DNA of 64,000 nt from Linum tenue (Eukaryota > Streptophyta > Magnoliopsida > Malpighiales > Linaceae), in assembly GCA_946122785.1 (NCBI GenBank), contig CAMGYJ010000002.1:57375703-57439702 (forward strand). The letters are read 5' to 3'. Under the pieces are notes generated by a model. The model saw nothing but the letters and a program-made list of their open reading frames with translations, did no database searches and was not told the origin of the DNA. Below are positions 47,842-59,900 of the stretch, piece by piece. The translations under genes and the position numbers were made by a program. Positions within the stretch are counted from its first letter, which is position 1. Each line of letters opens with the position of its first letter.

Positions 47842-48257
47842 CTAACTTGAAAATTCGTTAGTATATACTAACTAATATCCAAAATATATGAACTAATATC
47901 CAAGTCTGCTGAGTATCTAGATAACACATACTAGTATTCAAAACATCACAAACTAGTATCCAGATAGCAGATACCAACTAATATCCACAATCAACCAACT
48001 AGTATTCAATATGGATACTCTTATGTGTTATCTGGATACTCTTAAGTGTTATCGGGATACTAATTATGTGTTATATGGATACTATTCTGTGTTGTCTAGA
48101 TATTAGTTTGTGAATTTGGGATAATAGTTGATTCATTGTAGATATCAGTTAGCAAACTTTGAATACTAGTCTGTGCTCTCTAGATACTTTAGTACTTGGA
48201 TACTAGTTCATGTATTTTGGATATTAGTTAGTATCTGCTAACGAATTTTCAAGTTAG
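47842..48257. repeat. fold-back element built from actagtatcc / tctagata modules
   Basis: The left 60 bases (ctaacttgaaaattcgttag...actaactaatatccaaa) are a near-perfect reverse complement of the right end. The whole 416 bases is filled with short modules of the type actagtatccagataacac, facing one way in the left half and the other way in the right half, so the element can fold into one long hairpin. Confidence 0.85.
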
Positions 48258-49090
48258 CAGATTAACTTTCCCAACAAAACACCATGTGGTTTAACAAATG
48301 AGGTGGACCCAGACAGACCATTAGTTAGATACTGCTTTCTCAAAGGTCAGCACTCTCTTCCTTTTCTTCCTTTGCGCGTAAGGCGTAACCCACAAAGAAC
48401 ACTACAGGCGTCTGCTGCATATATGGTGAAATTGACAGTAAGAATATTGATTCATATTTCGTTGACTCGCCTACCCCTTAACACAATTCATGATATGACT
48501 TGAATTCTCTTTTAAGTGTTGACTAATCCAATTTAGTAGCTCCCATTTAAACCAGGCCCAACTATTAGTGATGGATATACGATTGAACCTCTTCCAACAA
48601 CTCGAGTTATTGAGATCAATTGGTTTATGACATGATATCAGAATCTTACATGACAAAGATATCTTGTATTCTATTTCCAATGACTCCATTGATAAAAAAC
48701 ATGTATTTTGTTAAGATTGTCATTATGCATGTATTGTTTACAATGCATCGTTTTTTTGTTTTTTTAGTAGAAACAATACATAGATTGTTTCTGTGATGTG
48801 ACAGAAACTATCACTCATTTTGAGTGATTGTTATATCTCAACTTTTAGTTGTGATTGTTGAGATAGTTGAGTTGAGATTGTTTTGTCTCAGCTTTTAGCT
48901 GATACGACATACACAATCACACATACCAAACGTTGTATTCTACAATGCATCAAATTCAACAATACATGTATAATATTATACATGCATTCTCAACAATATA
49001 TCTATTTAACAATCGCAACTTCCAAACGACCCTAGAATAATAGCTTACTCTAAACTGAGCTGACTTGCCCGCTCTACTGCAATTCATCCT
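48258..49090. other. no gene; small repeat-like segments
   Basis: Sequence at 48640 (catgatatcagaatc) weakly resembles a Met-tRNA primer site, and 48720-49020 has inverted tgcatgtattgtt / caatacatgta words. Neither is strong enough for a named element. Confidence 0.3.
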
Positions 49091-49094
49091 TTCT

Positions 49095-49271
49095 TGGGCT
49101 TGCAGTGCACGGAGTGAGCTCGATCGACTCTTTTAAATAATTTCAGCCTGAATAGCTGATAGTAAAGTTCTGCACCAATCTTGGGCCGGTCAATAAAAAT
49201 GTCCCATTCTGGCCCAATATAAAAGTCCTCACTTTCGGCTAGTTGGGCTGCCGTCGGCGTATCGGAGCCCA
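49095..49271 (+). promoter_or_regulatory. cluster of five site II elements upstream of MIA40
   Basis: TGGGCY or its complement occurs at 49095, 49182, 49211, 49244 and 49266. Site II motifs are known TCP-factor targets in promoters of plant mitochondrial and ribosomal protein genes, which suits MIA40. The distance to the ATG (about 400-575 bases) allows a leader of a few hundred bases. Confidence 0.6.
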
Positions 49272-49669
49272 ATCTCCACCACCTGTAATCTTGCCTCCCC
49301 CCCGGCGATTGTGTCCAAGTCCCCGAATCCTTCTCTAATCTCCTCAATCTCGTTCACTTACCATCTCCCCCGCCGCCATTGACTGTTGAAATGATTGGCT
49401 GATCTGCTTCGCATAGGAATTTCATCGCCCAGTCGAGAAATTCCGCGCCGGTGTCCTGATTTTTTGTTCGCTACCGGCGCCCAGATTGCTTCAATTGATA
49501 TCTTCATCGAACAACTCGGCGTTACTTCATGCGGAATTGTAAGCTTCCCTTCCACCATTGCAATCAACATCGCAGAATCGCTCTCTCCAGCGAACCTTCA
49601 TCTGTATCGCCATTGGATTCCTGTTTGGCCGTAATTTTATTGGATTGAGGAAGACGAAGAAGAAGAAAG

Positions 49670-50795
49670 ATGGGCCAAGTTCAAAGCGAGCATTCAGTAC
49701 CTGCTTGTTCAGAGGAGACGCAATTCAAGCCTCAGGGCTCGTCTCCTCCTACTTCCATGGAATCTCTCGTTGCAGGTGACCTGTTCGCAACCTTTTCCTC
49801 TCCTGCAGCGTTTAATTTGATAATAGTAAACTCCAATATCAGCTCCCCGTAGCTTCCACTATTTGATTCTTCTTTGCAACCATACGGCTTTGGGTTACAG
49901 TCCAATTAGGATGCTATTCAACATCAATGGCAGTGATCATTTGTGACTATTTCGTTTTGTAAAGACGTTGCTAGTGTCCAATTTGGGTGCTCTTCGACTT
50001 CTTCAATGGCAGTAGACATTTCTGTCCAATGAATAATGCATATTCCTCTCGTATTTATTTGAGTGAACAAATGGGGAATTTTGACTGATTCGAGCTTCAG
50101 ACAGAAGGATGAAGAAAATGATTGAGACTATTCTTGGTTTTTGTTCAAGATGATTTCCAAGTGTCCTGATTGTATTTGCTTTTCCGTTTGCTTGGGCAGA
50201 AGCTGCTGCCTTTGGTGATTCTGCTGCCGTGAATGAGGTCGGTTTGCAACCCTCCAGATTCCCACGGGCTTCTCCTCTGTAGAGATGGTGAGCGTGAACT
50301 ACTGAGGGATTTATCTTTTTGTTTTCTCTATATTGGCAGTCTCAAGATTCCAAGGCCGAGAAGGCACTCGACTGCCCCTGCATAAGTGAACTGCGAAATG
50401 GCGAATGCGGGGTTCAATTTTCGGATGCTTTCCTGTGTTTTCTCAAGAGCACTGCTGAAGAAAAGGTGAATCATTTTGCTAACCAGAGAAAACGGTATCC
50501 TCGTCCTTGTGAGGCTGAATTTACTTCTCTTCCCATGAGCTATGAGTAAGTGTGTTACTGAATCAGATGGCGGATTGTGTCACATTTGTACCTTGTTCCG
50601 CAGGGATCGGATTGCGTGCGGCCATTTGTGGCCCTGCAGAATTGTATCAAGGTGAATCCTGGTGCATTCTCAAAGGATGTTGTAAAGGAAGAAGGAGAAG
50701 AGGTGAAGAAAGAGGAAGAGCCAGTGAAATATAGGATCATCCCTCCCTTATGGGCAAGGGATAAAACACCTTCTAGCCCAAAGCCAAAACTATAA
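49670..50795 (+). CDS. MIA40: MIA40, mitochondrial intermembrane-space import and oxidative-folding factor
   Basis: Four exons (49670-49775, 50200-50237, 50340-50465, 50604-50795) give 153 residues; Arabidopsis MIA40 is of similar size. The redox CPC motif is at 60-62 and twin CX9C motifs are at 71-81 and 94-104, the signature of the disulfide carrier that traps small cysteine-rich proteins in the intermembrane space and works with the oxidase ERV1. There is no membrane anchor, as expected for plant and animal forms. The tail is acidic/lysine-rich (EEGEEVKKEEE) and ends RIIPPLWARDKTPSSPKPKL. The C-terminal PKL could act as a weak peroxisomal signal, and plant MIA40 has been reported in peroxisomes as well. 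All introns are GT-AG. The gene converges on FLAP1, with 473 bases between the stop codons. Confidence 0.96.
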
Positions 50796-51268
50796 GAAGA
50801 GCCCTCAGAGAGTGGAGTTGCCACTGTTTGGAAACCTGATGGGTAACAATTACCAAACCATAGAAAAGGAAGGAAGAAGGGAAGTGTAACTTTTGGTTTC
50901 TGGTGGATTATATAGTCAACCGTTCTTTGCACCTATGATTTTAGAACGATTGGAACGATTCAATACTACATCTCAAGGATCAATTTGTTCATTGCCAGAG
51001 ACAATTATCTTAGGATCTTTGATTGGTTTTTTTTCCTTCCAATTGTCGATGTTGTTACAGACTAGCAACGGGAAGATAGCAGGAAAAAAACTGTATGCAA
51101 ATTCATATCATATAGTAAAGTATATCATGTACAAACAGAATTATATCCTTATTTACAAGTTTCAGGACAATACAGTGTGCCATTTGCCAGAAAAAAACCT
51201 GCACCTTCAACAGGGGAGACAAGACAACCACTAGAGCTTTGGGCGTGTATATATCATTTAGAGCTCTC
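50796..51268. other. convergent 3' regions of MIA40 and FLAP1
   Basis: There is no additional gene. The frame at 50893-51234 has no homology I can see and lies in the shared 3' space. Confidence 0.5.
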
Positions 51269-53293
51269 TCATAAAGGTCTCAACAGCGAGTAATCTTGCA
51301 GCAGTTCTCGTTCCGACAGCGTGTCGTTATCATTTTGAGGCGTCCACAGCACCTCAACTGCCTGTATGTATGACAAAACCACGAACAAATCATAGAGATC
51401 AATCGTGGGATTCGGGTGACAATAACCAATTCAGAGTGATTCAGATGATTTGCTAAATCTCTTACGAGTATACTGTCAGAGGGAATTGTTGCGAGCTTCT
51501 GCAGAGCTTTCTTTAGGTCTCCAACACTGTTAATGGCGGGTAGCTTGTGCACCCCATCAGCTGCCACCAAGATTGTTATCTGCAAACGTTTGAATGACAC
51601 ATTCTCAATTCTGGAGACCAAACTGGGGCTAAGAAGAGTTGGATGCACAGGTCAAGGTAGTGCAACTGTGCAAGGTCTAAAATATGAACTACTAGTACTA
51701 CTACTCACCACTATGTATTCATTGCTAAACTCGCTTGCTCTCCGGCTTTTGGTGCTCTGCCTCTTAATGCTGTTCACATTAACAAGCGTCTCTTCATCAA
51801 ACTTTCCCCGCTCTTCAATAGAAAGTTGGTTGAACCGTTTCTCACCTTCCTCCATACTTCGCTTCACATCTACCTGGCAGTATTGAAAAATTTACATGCA
51901 CGAGTATCAGCACACCGATGAATACTATACTGCAGCATATAAACCACAAGGCTCGTTCAAAGAGACTACATCGGCCTCAATGATACCATGTTGGAATTAC
52001 AAACGACGAGCATGTACGGAGCAAAATCAACAGACTAGCAAATGAATGTCAGAGAGAGAGAGGGAGAGAGAACTTACAGCTGAATAGGCTGAGATGCAAT
52101 AATCAGGATGCCGAAGCAAAGAGAGTGAAGTCTCTGCAACCACAGTATGCAGATGATCATGATCCGATCTTCATCAGCTATGGATGCTAACAATATTTTG
52201 CATAACAAACAAGGCAAAAAATGGTTTTGGTCTTCCAATATAAAACCCCAATGAAAATTATTAGCTCCATACCTGTTAAGACATAGCTTAGACCCTTTGA
52301 GGAGGATGTATCTGCAACTTCTGCAATCTTATTAAGATCCCTCTGAAGAGAGCGTGCCATTCCTAACAAGCCAACCTAAAGGACAAGAATCATTAGTTTC
52401 AATTCGATTGCAGAATCCACTAATCGCAAAGAGTTCCTTTCACAGTTGAAGCCCACTAGGTAAACTATTACGACAGTCCAGACACAGGATTTTCATAGCA
52501 ACCGTTCCATTTTTAATTCAGGACAAAGAGAGAGAGCATCCGTAGCAGCCAGAATCCTCAGTTCAACAATTTTAATGGAGGCCATAGGAAGTACCTGAAG
52601 CTTGATAACGCTGGTTTTCTCGGTAGCTGTTAGAATTCCCCCTTCATTCCCATCGGAAAGAAACCCGGAGACCAACACAAAGGCAGCGAAACCAGCTACA
52701 ATTAGAAGCAAACCAGAGCCAGCACCGGCGACTACCGAGCCAGCGTAAATTCCCCCACCGCCCAACGGGGACGGGCCGTAGTAAGGCGCGGAGTAGGAAA
52801 ACCCCGAGCTCGAGCCGTGAGGCACGGAGTAACTCCTCGACGACGAGGAAGAGGAGCGGGAGAAGGATCTGCCGCCCATCCTTCCACCAGAGGCAGCGAA
52901 AGCGGAGGCGGGGTCGTACATCAGCAGCGCGGCGACCAGAATCGCGGCGATCGCTGGCTTCTTCATCGCCTGCAGGGCCTTCAGGGCGGCGTTGCAGAGT
53001 CTCTCGAACGCACTCTTCTTCTCCTTCTTGAACTCGGCAATCGCGAAGCTCGAGCCCGACGTGGTGGCCGGGGCATGAGTGTCGTTGGAGGAGTTCAGAT
53101 GCTTCGCCGCCAAGGAACAACTGATCGTGAGCCTGGAAGCAGGTTTGGAGGCGGAGGATTTATTAGCGGCGGTTCTGAGAGGGAACGAGATGGAGGACGA
53201 GCAAATTGCTGTAGGCGGAGGCGGCGGCGGCGAGGGAGGGAATTGCTTCCATTTGAGTGGGTTCCACTGGAGGAATGAAGCAGTTGCCGCCAT
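51269..53293 (-). CDS. FLAP1: FLAP1, chloroplast DUF1517 protein for fluctuating-light acclimation
   Basis: Six exons on the minus strand (53293-52595, 52375-52273, 52133-52078, 51873-51709, 51579-51466, 51361-51269) give 409 residues. The Ser/Pro-rich N terminus (first about 65 residues) fits a chloroplast transit peptide. A hydrophobic segment AIAAILVAALLMYDPASAF, a Gly/Ser-rich GGRMGGRSFSRSSS linker and a second hydrophobic segment (SGLLLIVAGFAAFVLVSGFL) precede the conserved DUF1517 domain: LQVGLLGMARSLQRDLNKIA, LLRHPDYCISAYSAVDVKRS, EERGKFDEETLVNVN, TILVAADGVHKLP and EVLWTPQND. It matches Arabidopsis FLAP1 (At1g54520), which is linked to non-photochemical quenching and pH balance and interacts with DLDG1. 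It is in tandem with COG3. Open frames antisense to exon 1 result from its high GC content. Confidence 0.92.
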
Positions 53294-53951
53294 TGGAGGG
53301 GAGCTCGGAGAGGGAGTTGGACGGCGAGGGAGAATTGGGGGAAGAGATTTTTTTTTTTTTTTTGGGGGGAAATCTATGGCGGAGCTGGGTTTCTGATTAA
53401 ATTGAGAAAATCAAAGAGTTCCATAATTTTCCGAAAGCTCATCCCGTCCTCACTGGTTGATTTGATTCTCATGGAGGATATCAGTGGGTTACTCTTCTTT
53501 GTCTTGTGACGCGATGACGTTTTGTTGTTAAAGTTTATAAAGAACGTCCAACATCATCATAGTATTATATTTATGGCAATTCGAGTACCGTAAATATATA
53601 TATATGACTAAAAATGAATCGAGAGTACCTCAACATTCTTATGAATGGGTTAGGACTTATAGAGAGGTCAGGCAAGCATCCTAAGAAATTAATTTGCCTC
53701 ATGACGGTTTCCTCATAATGTCGTAAAAACCAAAATTGTATAGCAAAATAACACGACATCGGAAAACCCAGCATCAAATCCTACAGAAATAAACACGACA
53801 TTACAGTTCCCGCATAATGTCGTAAAAACCGAATTTGTATAGCAAAATAACACATTACGACTGCACTAGTTGATGAAAGATCCGGTGATGGGAAACGAGC
53901 AAGAAGAAGCAGGTTTTGTGTGTAGACTATACATAACATAGTACAACCGAT
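53294..53951. other. FLAP1 promoter and COG3 3' region
   Basis: A poly-T run at 53350-53363 lies just upstream of FLAP1. Two direct repeats of about 44 bases (cataatgtcgtaaaaacc...ttgtatagcaaaataacac) at 53714-53757 and 53812-53855, with inverted acgacatt words between them, resemble a CACTA subterminal region. No coding sequence. Confidence 0.55.
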
Positions 53952-56900
53952 TCATAGGAGTTTGTCGAGCTGTGCTTGCAATTCTGGAATGGGCACCATG
54001 TTGATGGTGTTTTGCTCTTCAGGGGAGTACTCCGCTTTCAACAGCGACTGGACCTGAATGTGAGCTTCGACAATGTTCGTTCTGTGTAAACAGCAACAAT
54101 GCAAATCCAACGTCTCTTTAGAGATCCCAATCATAAAGAATACCAACGAGTTGACATAGGATGCGGGAAAAATGAGGAACTTACTTGATGGGCTTGAAAA
54201 GTATCGTTCGAGTTGAAGGGTTCTGCAGGTAGAGCTTCATTTTGGCCATCACCGGTGGCAGCTCTTTCTGGATGGCAGCATGAACCTGTTCAGAGAGTTA
54301 AGGATATCGAAATCAAGAGAAATCAAGAGCAGAAACAAACAGTGATGGCGGCAGCTCTTTCAAGCTAACTTGGTGAGAAAATCAACTTACTACGACTATC
54401 AACAACAAAATACACGCATAGTAGTCGATTCCTATAACCCATACATTTCTGTTCCTATCATTCATTACTACAGCGCAAAGCGGTATCGAAATGTGGAACC
54501 CACATTGTCAAAGTCAAGGGAGCTCAGGGAGTTGCAATGAGGTTTCGAACAAATCGTTGAAAATGAAGTCTGGATGAAAAAGTTACATATGAAGGAAGCT
54601 ATTTGCTCTGTACAGAAACCTTACCTTCTGAACAAGTTCAGCCACCTTCTCGGGAGAAGCAAAAGCTTGATCCTTGATCGGCTTGGCCATGATGGAATCT
54701 GCTCTTTGATTCTGACTACCCGCAGACAGGGAAACTTTCACTGCCGTCACCTATACAAGGAGCAGAAAGGATTTGCAACTGCACTCTCGTAGCCTTAAGC
54801 ACATGAAACAAAAACTGGAGAGCAAACATCTATGCAGCTAAAACTGGTCATTATGGTGGACACTTTTGTCCTTCGTCTATGCTGCCCTACCCAGAACCAC
54901 CGACTCCACAATGGACGTGTAGGTATTTTCATGTCAGACACACCAGGTATTTTCACTCATTGACAAGATTATCCTGGGTGTCCCGATTTCACTAGAATGC
55001 AACTACATGTAATAGATTGAACCAAAAGTTACTAAGGTTTCACTCGAATAAGATTTTGAGAGCGCCTACCTTTGTTGCAAATGAGAGCATTGGATCCACA
55101 ACTGATTTAGTGACCGACATGATGAACTCCTCGCACGTGGCCTTTAGGCTTTTCTCAAGTTCCTGCAGATGAATAAGAGCAACTTGTTAATATGCAAAGG
55201 GCAAGAAAATATAAATCAGATAATTTAATTTCATCACGCATACCACTACTGCAGTAGTAGTTTGATGAAGAAAGGGATTTCAAGAAGATAAAATAAGAAA
55301 TCATCACCAAACCTTTTTGGCATCAACTTGGCTTTCTAGCACTCTAGGAGATAAGGTTCTTGCCAAAGAGGATGATCTTGACCAATCAAATAGTGAGGTC
55401 TGACCTCTAAGTATCCGTCTCAGGTGCTCCTGGATCATGGATGCTAATGTTAATAATGCAACAAAATCATTGGCAATTTTCATCTCAGCATAACAGAAGA
55501 TCAAACAGAGGACAAGAAACAGACTTTAAAAAAGATGCTTTAATCTATGGTCGATGCTAAGTATAGAACTTCAATTGAGAGATATATCAGCCTAATTCTT
55601 GCAATGGTTATCTAAACTGATTGGAACTTCAAGTTTCGTTAACAAATGAGAGAAACTAACCAGTAAATGAGAGAAATCTAGCTCCTTGTGTGTGACTGAG
55701 AACTCTATATCAAAAGGTGCAATCTGATATACCCAGGATTGCACGTTAGATTGTATCCACCAATAGAAAGCCACAAAATCATTGAAATTGAAAATTTTGG
55801 AGATAACCTGCTCCCTTAATATTAGAAGGTGCTTAATAAGGAAAAGCTGCCCATCCATTGCTGTTGTTCTCCTAGCAATCAGCCTGCTAGCTTTCTGTGT
55901 CACACACGAAGATTTGATTCAGGGAGTTGATGTTAATGCATATAGAACTGCAGTATGGATACATAACAGAAATGTGCATCATTTAACTTACTTGAATGGA
56001 ATCAGCACAAACTTCCACTGCTTCCTGTCAGACAGCAATGCAAAGGGAATTTCGGAAAGTCAATTGCTTAAAAAGTAATGAGAATACCACCAATGATACA
56101 AAACTCTAATACCTGTGCCAAACCAGTGAACACGGATTGTTCAAGACAACGGTACAACTTAGAAAGGCATGATAAAGTTTTCTCCAGAGGCGGATACCAA
56201 GATTTAAACAGCTCTGTATTTTCATCAACCTGCAAATTATAAAGATGAATGGGGAAATAATGAATGGTCGATAAATTGTAAATATTTTCAACAGCTTGGC
56301 CTACAGACTCCAGTTTTTCCCATAACCAATTAATCACAAACCAGAAATTATAACAATGTAGAAGGAGACAGAAAATCCGAGTATCTGAGGTTTTACCGAA
56401 GAAGTTTCAGACGTTGTCTCATTAATCCGTTCTAGCTTGGCAGGGTAATTCAAGTCTTCGTCAGATGGAATGTAATTTGCTATCTGCAGGAGAAACAAGT
56501 CCACTGGCATTAGGAAGAACTAAAGGTCTTAGAACATTGTCATACTTCTTGACATAACATCTTCCAAGGATGGGGATTCAAAGCTTAAAAAAACAATCTA
56601 ATATACCGAGCTTTATTTCTCAGAAAAAATAAACACCAAGCTACATGAGCTTGCAAAAGTGAACACAGAACCCCAATCGTATACCGTACTTTCATATACA
56701 TCACTTGCATAGGTGAATAGAAGTAACAAATAAATAACTACCTCGTCACGGATATGAGTTCGAGCACGGAATGTCAGGCGTTCATGAACATCAGCTAAAA
56801 TCCTTTCCAGTGTCGGACGCAGCCCAGCAAGTGACTCGCTTCTCCTGCTAAGCTGCTCTCCCAAGACTTCAACTTTTAGTATATCAACAAGTTCACACAG

Positions 56901-59900
56901 AAGATCAACATTTGTCTCATGTATAAGTTTTGGTCGTAGGGTGTCATACAAGTATGTTGCCCTGTAAAACAAAATTGAAAGTCATAAACTGGAGCACGAA
57001 TTTACACCAATAACAAGCTCAACATTTACAGCCGCAACAAAGAAAGTACAGAAAAAGGAAGGAAAAAAAAAGAGAGATAAAATCTCGGAAAAAGGAGAAC
57101 TCATGAAAAATGATATGAAAAAATCTTACAGAGGATCTATCAGTGGAGCCAAACTAGAGATATCTTCTGAAGAAGATGGGAAAAAGTGATCAAAGAGCTG
57201 TTGCTCAAGTTGACATACCTGCAATTATGGAGGTGGACTTAGGAAAATGGATAGAAGTCTTTCATGAAATGGAAAGAAAAACTAGACATGAACATGTACC
57301 TTCAAGGAGCGAATTTCCAAAACCACGAAGAATAGTGAATGCATAGGAATTAAGTGAGCAACATAATGGCTCGACAAGAAAATTAATGTCCATAGTGGTG
57401 TAAGATAACAAGGAGGTTCTAGTATGGCTCTTCGTGGATCAATCATGGAACCACAGCAATGGCTAGCCTAGTATTAGTTTGCATAGTGCATATGAAGCCT
57501 GCAAGCTATTTGAAGAGAACCATATACATGCCCCTCATCTCATGCAGACAGAGTTTGACTAGATGATTCCCCTTTGATACCAAGCCAGTAGTGATGATAC
57601 CAGTAAGAAACCAAATTACTAATGCCAGATTTCATGGCATACATAAAATTTCTTGGTGAATTGGAAAATCTAAAATAAGGGACAAAAAGCTAATTCATCA
57701 AATCAACCAGCGGGTTTAAGGGTTAACAACATTACCTGTGTCAGATATGCACAACCAGATCTAGTTAATGATGGCAAAGCTTCTTTCTTGGAAAACTCAG
57801 ATATCCGTTGCTGCACTATGCCTTTTATCTTCAAAGAGAAAAATGAATTGCAAGGATCAAACAAAGCCAACAAAGATGCTGGTGTACCCCAAAATTAGTG
57901 AGAGGAAGCTCACCAACGAAAGCCTCTGCTCGCAATACAACTTATGGCATTCTGCAAGCATCAGTACGTGTTCTTTTCTAGCAGATCTACCTTCAATCTC
58001 CTCCAGTATAGGTTTGAGCTGCCAAGAATCATCATTAGGTGAGGTCAAATTGAGCAAACAAATGAGTGCAACTCCGGGAACTAGTCCATTGCATATTTTA
58101 TGCACCAGTAGGCAAAGTAAGAAATACCTCACTAGCAGCTGCCTTGAACCGAACATAGATAACGGATGCTTCCACACCTTCAGACATAGATGATTTACTG
58201 CCACCAGAGCTCCGGATAGCTGCTTGGACCTGTTGAAGAGAGTAATTATTAATCAAGGCCATGAACATACGAATGAGTAGCAGATGCCTTAGATCATTGG
58301 TGGTTAAATCTTTTTCTTGCATAAGAATGTTTCACCTGAGAAGAAGCGCCTTTCAAGACTGAAAGAACATGAGAGCGAATCATGCCGAGGGCTCGAGACT
58401 GATAAAAAACAAAAAATATTTTAGATGTTTCAGACCAGTGAAAAAAAATTCTGTCATTTGTACAGTCTACCACCAATCATAGTCTTTAGTGAGGTACCTG
58501 CAGTTGCCGAAATTTGAGCAAGTAAACACTTGATTCGGCATATTGTGGATTGCTTTCAACATACCTGGGAGCAAAAATGGTAAAATGACATTCAAACGCA
58601 GTCCAATCAAGAGAAAGTTACATTATCTCATGAACAAGCATATGCCGAATATCAGCAGCACAAATAACCAGCAGACAGAGGAAAGATGTGTACATACGCT
58701 ATACACTCATCCAGCCGCTTCAGTAGAGGTAGAAAGTTTCCATTTCCAACATTCATGTTTGGAGAATAAAAATTGGAAGAAATCTGTAAAGGTGGAAATC
58801 ATGAGCCTCAGAAATTAAAAAAAAAACTTGATAACATCGAAATCGTTAAAACAACAGTATTAACATTATACATCAAGAAAACTGCTAGCACATCATTAAC
58901 TAGAACATAATTAACCTGACTAAAGAGAAAACCACAAAAAAGACTGGACATGTAATGTTCTAACTGTGACTCTAGTTAAGAGAGGTTCAAACCTTACATT
59001 CTCCAATTCATCAAAGTATCTCAGTTTACTGCGAAGTGCATCTGCAAATTCCACTAGTCTTTGCTTCTCTACTACCTGCAATAGGAGTCAAGAAACGAGG
59101 CAACCACATAATGGAACTACATTATGAAAGGCGAGCAGGCTTTTAAGGAGTAGTTTTACTCCAAAGACCAATTAATGTAGCTCAAGGTTGTGTTGCCAAT
59201 GATGTCATCACGTGTAAAATACACACAAAATATTAAGATGCACATGATAGTACACTGGTAAATTAACCAAAGAAAAGACAATAATCAATTTCTGGCTCAT
59301 TTGCGACAGAAAAACTTCAACTGATATGTCCAGCTTGTTTGATTCCAGATTTCTATTGGTCAACAAGGGATTGAATAAAATTTCACAGTTCAACAGTTAA
59401 ACCTTTCTAGCAATGGCTGCTATACAAAAGGAGAGCTAGTTAAATGATCAAATCCGTAAAGGAGGAGGCTATACCAGTCTATCGCAAGCATCATGGAGAG
59501 TCTTTGTCTTTGTAGCTACTGCTTGGTGCTGCAACTGTAAGCTATTGAAAAGGTCTAGTGTTTCATCTACCTGCCACGTGAAAAGTGTCAAAGTATCCAT
59601 AAGGACAACATAACTAGAACGCAGAGCAATTGCACTAAGAAGCATTAGAAACTTCCAACCTACCTGGCGAAGTATATCATCACAAGTCTGAATGCGGTCT
59701 GTTAATGTGCTCACATAGTGCTGATACTTTTCCTCTGTCTAAAGACGTAGATTAATAAGGACAACAAATCTATGTGCTCACAGATCATTATTGATCCATA
59801 CCAGATAATAAATCCATTAAGAATCATATCTAACCTCAGATTTCATGGCTGATTCAAGATCTGTGAACCACTTGTAAAACTGCAACCAACACATGCCACA

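Noticed and set aside
48630..48655. Primer-binding site of a third LTR element
   Set aside because: catgatatcagaatc differs from TGGTATCAGAGC at several positions and no LTR pair was found.
49084..49347. An 87-codon minus-strand frame upstream of MIA40
   Set aside because: No recognisable domain; it coincides with the site II promoter cluster, so it is more likely regulatory DNA.
52644..53396. Open frames of 105-158 codons overlapping the first FLAP1 exon
   Set aside because: They are shadows of a GC-rich coding exon; the FLAP1 frame has homology, a transit peptide and consistent splicing.
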